Of a stretch of DNA of 16,664 nt, positions 12,677 through 16,664 are shown in pieces (positions within the stretch are counted from its first letter, which is position 1; the number at the start of each line of letters is the position of its first letter). Where the stretch lies: assembly GCA_965370435.1 (NCBI GenBank), contig CBDUUP010000049.1:1-16664 (forward strand), given 5' to 3'. The notes below the pieces were generated by a model, which was not told the origin of the DNA, did no database searches, and was given only the letters and a program-made list of their open reading frames with translations. The translations under genes and the position numbers were made by a program. The DNA comes from CBDUUP01 sp965370435 (GTDB lineage: Bacteria > Chloroflexota > Anaerolineae > Anaerolineales > UBA11579).

Positions 12677-12700
12677 CGCCCAGGTCCGAAGACCTGGGCG
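12677..12700. terminator. hairpin after the LysM gene
   Basis: CGCCCAGGTC-CGAA-GACCTGGGCG, a perfect 10-bp stem starting 4 nt after the stop. On the plus strand no T tract follows; read on the minus strand the loop is UUCG and the stem is followed by ACTTTTATT, so it would better stop leftward transcription. It may act on both strands. Confidence 0.55.
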
Positions 12701-12713
12701 TGTAAAAGGAGGG

Positions 12714-12745
12714 TAGAGTTGGACCTTGTTCAAAATCCAACTCTA
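12714..12745. repeat. inverted repeat TAGAGTTGGA/TCCAACTCTA
   Basis: Perfect 10-bp arms with a 12-nt loop, 13 nt after the previous hairpin. AT-rich sequence follows. Function unknown. Confidence 0.6.
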
Positions 12746-12850
12746 TCCATATCTATCTTAGCATAAAACCGTTCAATTTCCAAACGTTTGGAGAGAAATT
12801 CTACCGACCGGTTGGGATGGTCGTGAGGGTGTACCCCCATCCAAAAGAGA

Positions 12851-12880
12851 GAAGCCCAAGAAGTCAAAAACTTGGGCTTC
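12851..12880. repeat. inverted repeat GAAGCCCAAG/CTTGGGCTTC
   Basis: Perfect 10-bp arms around a 10-nt loop. On the minus strand the stem is followed by a TCTCTCTTTT run, so it could be a leftward terminator. No minus-strand gene reads into it within the window. Confidence 0.6.
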
Positions 12881-13026
12881 CCAAGGAGAATTCAAAGGCT
12901 GATTATTTCGGCGGTAACCAACCTCATGAACACTTAACTATTATTCTAACATGAAAAAGGTGGATGTCCTTGTGTCGGAGATAGATATCCGATCGCCTGA
13001 CCGGGGACCATAGATAGGGAGCGTAA

Positions 13027-15270
13027 GTGAACGAAAATCTAATTTTAGCAGCCGCCCTGCGCTGTGCGAAACGGGGTTGGCGGGTCTTCCCGTTGAAAGC
13101 TGGGGAGAAAATCCCCGCTATCAAGCGCTGGCCGGAGCAAGCCACCACCGTCCCCGCCGCCATCCGCCGGTGGTTGAAACACATGCCCCAGGCCAATCTC
13201 GCCATATGCACCGGGCATGGGCTGGGTGTCCTGGATGTGGACCTGGACAAGGGCGGGTACCAGTCCCTGCGGGAACTGCGGGAGCGGCTGGGCGGCCTGC
13301 CGGAAACCCTCACCGCGGCCACCGGGGGCGGGGGGTTGCATCTCTTCTTCGATACCGGGGAGTTGACCCTCCACAACCGGACCAACCTCCTGCCGGGGCT
13401 GGACTGGCGGGGGGAGGGCGGCTACGTGGTGGCTCCGCCCTCGGTGCATCCCAACGGGGAGGTCTACACCTGGGCTTCGTGCTTCGAGACCGCCCCGGGC
13501 CCCCTGCCGGAGGGCTTGCGTGCGTTGGTGGCGAAGGGCAAGCCGTCTTTCGACCCTCACCCTCGGTCTGTAGGGGCGCAGCGCGCTGCGCCCCTACAGA
13601 CTGCTGCTCCCCTACAACAGACCCCCGCCCAGCAAGCCCTCTCCCGCGGGCTGGCGGAACTCTCCGCGGCGGTGGAGGGGACCCGCAACGACACCCTCAA
13701 CAAGGTGGCCTTCGTCAACGGGGTGTTGGTGGGCAAGGGGAGGCTGGACCGGGAGGCGGCCTACGCTGCGTTGGAACGGGCCGCCCTCTCCACTGGGCTG
13801 GGGGAAAAGGAGGTGCGGGCCACCCTGAAAAGCGGCTTGGGGGACGGCATCCGGGAGGGGGAACGGACGAAGTCGGGGAATGGTAAGGCGATGGCGGTTA
13901 GCGCGCCGAAGGAGGATTACCAGCCGGCGTTCCCCAAGGGCAACCTGACCGACATCGCCAACGGGCGCCGGCTGGCCCGGCATTTTGGAGATACCCTGCG
14001 CTACGTGAAGGATTGGGGCTGGATGGTGTGGGATGGGGCGCTTTGGCGGCGGGATGACATTTGTATGGTGGATAAGTGCGCCGAGAGTACCAGTTTCCTC
14101 ATTTACGAGGAGGCGGCCAAGGCGGAGAATAAGGACGCTTCCAGCAGGTTGGGCAATTGGGCGAAGGCCTCCATGTTCGGGACTCGGCTGCGCCATATGA
14201 TCCGCCAGGCCCGTAAGCACGTGGCCGAGCGTTCCTCCGCCTTCGACGCCGACCATCACCTGCTCAACCTGGAGAACGGGGTGTTGGACCTGCGCGCCGG
14301 GGAGCTGCTCCCCCATGATCCCAAGCTGCTGATGACCAAGCTGGCGGGGACTTCCTACGACCCCCAGGCGGCCTGCCCCCGCTGGATGGCCTTTCTGGAG
14401 GAGGTCTTGGGCGGGGACGGGGAGCTGATGGGGCTGGTGCAGCGGGCCGTGGGGTATGCGCTCTGCGGGGACGCCAGCGAGCAGGTGATCTTCTTCCTGT
14501 ATGGGACCGGGGCCAACGGGAAGAGCACCTTCTTGCGGGTCTTGCAGTATCTGATGGGGGATTACGCCCGGCAGGCGGCGCCGAACCTGCTGGTGAAGGG
14601 GGATCGGCACACCACCGAGCTGGCCGATCTGGCGGGGGCCAGGCTGGTGGTCAGTACGGAGCTGGAGCCGGGGCGGCGGCTGGATATGGCCCGGCTGAAG
14701 CAGATCACCGGCGGGGATAAGATGAAGGGCCGGTTCATGCGCCAGGATAACTTCGAGTTCGAGGTGACGTTTGTTATTTTCTTAGCCGGGAACACCAAGC
14801 CGCCCATCAAGGAGACCGACCACGGCACCTGGCGGCGCTTCCAGATGATCCCTTTTACGGTGACGATCCCCAAGGAGAGGCGGGATAAGCGGCTGGTGGA
14901 GAAGCTGCGGGAGGAGCTGCCCGGCATCTTGAACTGGGCCTTAGCGGGCTACCGTGACTGGGCGGAGAACGGCCTGGGGGAGGCGGCGGCGGTGGAGGCT
15001 GCGGTGGCCGCCTACCGGGAGGAGGAGGACTTCCTGGCCGCTTTCTTCGACGAGCGCTGTGTGGCTGCACCCGACGGGGAGACCCGCGCCGCGGAGCTTT
15101 ACGCGGTGTTCCGGGAGTGGTGTGAGGAGTACGGCGAGAGGCCCTGGAAGCGGAAGACGTTCACCTCCGCCATGCGGGAGCGGGGGTATTACCAAGAGCG
15201 TAAAAAGAAGGGGATGTATTGGCAGGGAATAGGATTGAGCGCCCCTGAGGGTGTAAAAGGTGAAATTTAA
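13027..15270 (+). CDS. bifunctional primase-polymerase / SF3 (D5-type) helicase replication protein
   Basis: A protein of 747 aa; GTG start with GGGAG 5 nt upstream. Residues 1-165 are a prim-pol (AEP) domain: AKRGWRVFPLKAGEKIPAI, the catalytic LDVDLD (D70/D72) and GGGGLHLFF with H105, then RGEGGYVVAPPSVHPNG. Residues 180-200 (SVGAQRAAPLQTAAPLQQTP) come from an inserted palindromic repeat. Residues 205-280 form a helical linker (PriCT-like). The C-terminal half is a D5/SF3 helicase: LYGTGANGKST Walker A (491-501), ARLVVSTELE Walker B region (538-547), FLAGNTKP sensor (585-592) and HGTWRRF with arginine-finger candidates (599-605). Such proteins prime and unwind DNA for phages, satellites and plasmids, which makes this the likely replication initiator of the element. 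All motifs appear intact. Confidence 0.92.
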   Translation: MNENLILAAALRCAKRGWRVFPLKAGEKIPAIKRWPEQATTVPAAIRRWLKHMPQANLAICTGHGLGVLDVDLDKGGYQSLRELRERLGGLPETLTAATGGGGLHLFFDTGELTLHNRTNLLPGLDWRGEGGYVVAPPSVHPNGEVYTWASCFETAPGPLPEGLRALVAKGKPSFDPHPRSVGAQRAAPLQTAAPLQQTPAQQALSRGLAELSAAVEGTRNDTLNKVAFVNGVLVGKGRLDREAAYAALERAALSTGLGEKEVRATLKSGLGDGIREGERTKSGNGKAMAVSAPKEDYQPAFPKGNLTDIANGRRLARHFGDTLRYVKDWGWMVWDGALWRRDDICMVDKCAESTSFLIYEEAAKAENKDASSRLGNWAKASMFGTRLRHMIRQARKHVAERSSAFDADHHLLNLENGVLDLRAGELLPHDPKLLMTKLAGTSYDPQAACPRWMAFLEEVLGGDGELMGLVQRAVGYALCGDASEQVIFFLYGTGANGKSTFLRVLQYLMGDYARQAAPNLLVKGDRHTTELADLAGARLVVSTELEPGRRLDMARLKQITGGDKMKGRFMRQDNFEFEVTFVIFLAGNTKPPIKETDHGTWRRFQMIPFTVTIPKERRDKRLVEKLREELPGILNWALAGYRDWAENGLGEAAAVEAAVAAYREEEDFLAAFFDERCVAAPDGETRAAELYAVFREWCEEYGERPWKRKTFTSAMRERGYYQERKKKGMYWQGIGLSAPEGVKGEI
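13566..13601. repeat. perfect 36-nt palindrome inside the primase gene
   Basis: GTCTGTAGGGGCGCAG-CGCG-CTGCGCCCCTACAGAC, perfect throughout. It shares the GTAGGGGCGCAG core with the terL insertion and is read in-frame as SVGAQRAAPLQT between the prim-pol and helicase halves. Confidence 0.9.
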
Positions 15271-15365
15271 GAGGTCGTTTTCAGTTTGAATCGGCCTGGC
15301 GGCTCTTTAAGGGGACTAACCTGAAAATTACTACAACTTTTACACCTTTTACATCGTTTTTCAGG
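15252..15365. repeat. inverted repeats around the primase 3' end
   Basis: TGTAAAAGGTG (15252-15262, last codons of the primase) and CACCTTTTACA (15343-15353) are perfect 11-nt inverted repeats. CCTGAAAA (15320-15327) and TTTTCAGG (15358-15365) form a second, nested-overlapping pair. They could be a terminator-like or iteron-like region. The sequences are AT-rich, so weight is modest. Confidence 0.4.
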
Positions 15366-15430
15366 CCTTCCTGGAGGGAGGCGGCTTCAACGCGGGTAAA
15401 GTTATGGGGTAATGATTTTTAGATTCCCGT

Positions 15431-15436
15431 TATAAT
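15431..15436 (+). promoter_or_regulatory. -10 box upstream of hsdM
   Basis: TATAAT 64 nt before the TTG start of hsdM, in an AT-rich gap of 229 nt after the primase. No good -35 hexamer at 16-18 nt is seen, so the promoter may be activator-dependent or weak. It suggests hsdM is a separate transcription unit. Confidence 0.5.
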
Positions 15437-15499
15437 ATATCCAGCTTGGCCCATCCATACAATTGGTTTGGAAATATAGGAGCTAAACGGAAGGCAACT

Positions 15500-16664
15500 T
15501 TGGCGAAGAAACCCAAGAATAATACCACCGCAAACCTCGGATTCGAGGAAAAACTATGGGCGGCGGCTGACAAGCTGCGCGGCCACATGGACCCCAGCGA
15601 TTACAAGCATACTGTCTTGGGGCTGATCTTCCTCAAATACATTTCGGATCGCTTCGAAGCCCACCGCGCCAAGCTCCAACGGGATATGGAAGACCCCGAG
15701 AGCGACTATTTCATCTCGGAGACCAAGGCCCGTTACGAAACCCTGGAAGACCGGGACGAGTACACGGCGTTGAACGTCTTCTGGGTGCCGGTGGAGGCCC
15801 GCTGGGGGGCGCTGCAAGACGCCGCCAAAGACCCTCGCATCGGGGTCATCATTGACGAGGCCATGATCGCCATCGAGCGGGAGAACCCTCGCCTGAAAGG
15901 GGTGCTGCCCAAGAATTACGGCCGCCCCGACCTGGACAAAACCCGCCTGGGGGAGCTTCTCGATCTGATCGGCGGCATCGGCCTGGGGGATGAAGTCAGC
16001 CAGAAGCAGGACATCCTGGGACGGGTGTACGAATATTTCCTGTCCAAGTTCGCCAGCGCGGAGGGCAAGGGCGGCGGCGAGTTCTACACCCCCTCCCACG
16101 TGGTGCGCTTGCTGGTCGCCATGCTGGAACCTTACAAGGGCCGGGTTTTCGACCCTTGCTGCGGCTCTGGGGGGATGTTCGTGCAATCGGAGAAGTTTGT
16201 GGAGGAGCACGGCGGGCGGATCGGCGACATCTCCATCTACGGGCAGGAGTCCAACCCCACCACCTGGCGGCTGGCCCGTATCAACCTGGCCATCCGGGGC
16301 ATCGAGGCCGACCTGGGCAACCAGCAGGCCGACAGCTTCCACAATGACCTGCACCCCGACCTGAAAGCCGACTTTGTGATGGCAAACCCGCCCTTCAACG
16401 ACAGCGACTGGGGCGGGGAGCGGCTGGAGAAAGACCTGCGCTGGAAGTACGGCGCGCCGCCCCGGAGCAACGCCAACTACGCCTGGATCCAGCATTTCGT
16501 CCACCATCTGACGCCCAACGGCTGCGCCGGGTTTGTGCTGGCTAACGGCTCCATGTCTTCCCAGCAATCGGGGGAGGGGAAGATTCGCCAGGCCATGATC
16601 GAGGCCGACCTGGTGGACTGCATGGTGGCCCTGCCCGGCCAACTTTTCTACAGCACCCAGATCC
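15500..16664 (+). CDS. hsdM: type I restriction-modification system methyltransferase subunit (3'-truncated by window)
   Basis: HsdM methylates adenine in the host recognition site and, with HsdS and HsdR, forms the type I R-M complex. The TTG at 15500 follows GGAAGG with 5-nt spacing and yields LAKKPKNNTTANLGFEEKLW. The HsdM N-terminal helical domain is clear: EEKLWAAADKLRGHMDPSDYK, then LGLIFLKYISDRF. GGGEFYTPSHVVRLL precedes SAM motif I, FDPCCGSGGMF (about 217-227), and catalytic motif IV, ANPPFN (295-300), of the N6-adenine NPPF type. The frame is open through the last base (388 codons seen of a usual 480-550). hsdS and hsdR are expected to the right but are not visible. Overlapping minus-strand frames are shadows. 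Whether it belongs to the phage-like element or to a neighbouring defence island cannot be decided here. Confidence 0.95.
   Translation, partial: MAKKPKNNTTANLGFEEKLWAAADKLRGHMDPSDYKHTVLGLIFLKYISDRFEAHRAKLQRDMEDPESDYFISETKARYETLEDRDEYTALNVFWVPVEARWGALQDAAKDPRIGVIIDEAMIAIERENPRLKGVLPKNYGRPDLDKTRLGELLDLIGGIGLGDEVSQKQDILGRVYEYFLSKFASAEGKGGGEFYTPSHVVRLLVAMLEPYKGRVFDPCCGSGGMFVQSEKFVEEHGGRIGDISIYGQESNPTTWRLARINLAIRGIEADLGNQQADSFHNDLHPDLKADFVMANPPFNDSDWGGERLEKDLRWKYGAPPRSNANYAWIQHFVHHLTPNGCAGFVLANGSMSSQQSGEGKIRQAMIEADLVDCMVALPGQLFYSTQI

Larger units (their letters stand above)
12673..13026. other. gene-free stretch with several perfect hairpins
   Basis: No convincing coding frame on either strand. 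It contains three long perfect inverted repeats (listed separately), a 12-nt palindrome CCAAACGTTTGG (12780-12791) and a short TCGGA/TCCGA dyad near 12974-12991. The SD AGGGAG for the primase lies at its right end. I do not find a strong promoter; a TTGTTC-18-TATCTA match near 12726-12755 is weak. Confidence 0.6.

Noticed and set aside
12701..15260. GTGTAAAAGG present at 12700-12709 and 15251-15260 as possible att-like direct repeats.
   Set aside because: Only 10 nt, one copy lies inside the primase coding region, and no integrase is near; chance is sufficient.
15554..16642. 362-aa minus-strand ORF near the right end.
   Set aside because: It is antisense to hsdM, which carries clear motif I and NPPF motifs on the plus strand.

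Overview
The window reads as a bacterial chromosome segment of high but uneven GC carrying a reduced phage-derived element with an unusual cargo. I infer a Chloroflexota (Anaerolineae-like) host. The reasons are the WD40 proteins with a 'TVEVTR..TPKP' linker after one membrane helix, the abundant GTAGGGGCGCAG palindromes and CCTGAGCCTGTCGAAGG repeats (some read in-frame inside genes), and the CCAAC/GCAAGT low-complexity spacers. This placement is memory-based and not proven.

Layout. 1-1992 (+): two WD40 beta-propeller paralogues (the first cut by the window edge), closed by a strong terminator. 2103-4411 (+): a near-consensus promoter with an apparently leaderless small gene in the position of a small terminase, then the large terminase (terL). 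4426-10770: a cargo block mostly on the minus strand, sitting between terL and the portal gene. From right to left it holds an 8-repeat LRR protein, a 19-repeat LRR protein, a Roc-COR GTPase with N-terminal LRRs and two C-terminal membrane helices, a degenerate-receiver/DUF3052 protein, and a promoter-driven RNA of about 280 nt with three tandem c-di-GMP-I (GEMM-I) riboswitch aptamers and no gene behind it. 10785-12672 (+): a portal-like protein and a short LysM protein overlapping by 8 nt. 12673-13026: hairpin-rich gene-free stretch. 13027-15270 (+): a prim-pol/SF3 helicase replication protein. 15500-end (+): hsdM, the methylase/modification subunit of a type I restriction system, cut by the window edge.

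How it fits together. Packaging (terminase, portal), a tail-type LysM protein and a replication primase-helicase are present, but no capsid, protease, tail-tube, integrase or lysis gene lies between them. The element is therefore a defective prophage, a satellite-like island or a heavily rearranged phage remnant. Its cargo looks like a signalling or defence cassette: the LRR-only proteins share the N-terminal segment and the C-terminal LRR cap of the full Roco GTPase, as if they were partners, decoys or spare receptor modules for it. The most striking item is the orphan triple c-di-GMP aptamer RNA with its own promoter on the minus strand (4826-4854), a perfect 26-nt dyad just upstream of it, and a closing stem followed by U6. 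It could be a ligand-binding sponge RNA, a c-di-GMP-controlled antisense to terL, or a riboswitch array separated from its gene.

Small palindromic repeats have entered several genes in-frame (terL, the primase and the portal C-terminus), showing that the locus lives in a repeat-rich genome and tolerates insertions at protein linkers.
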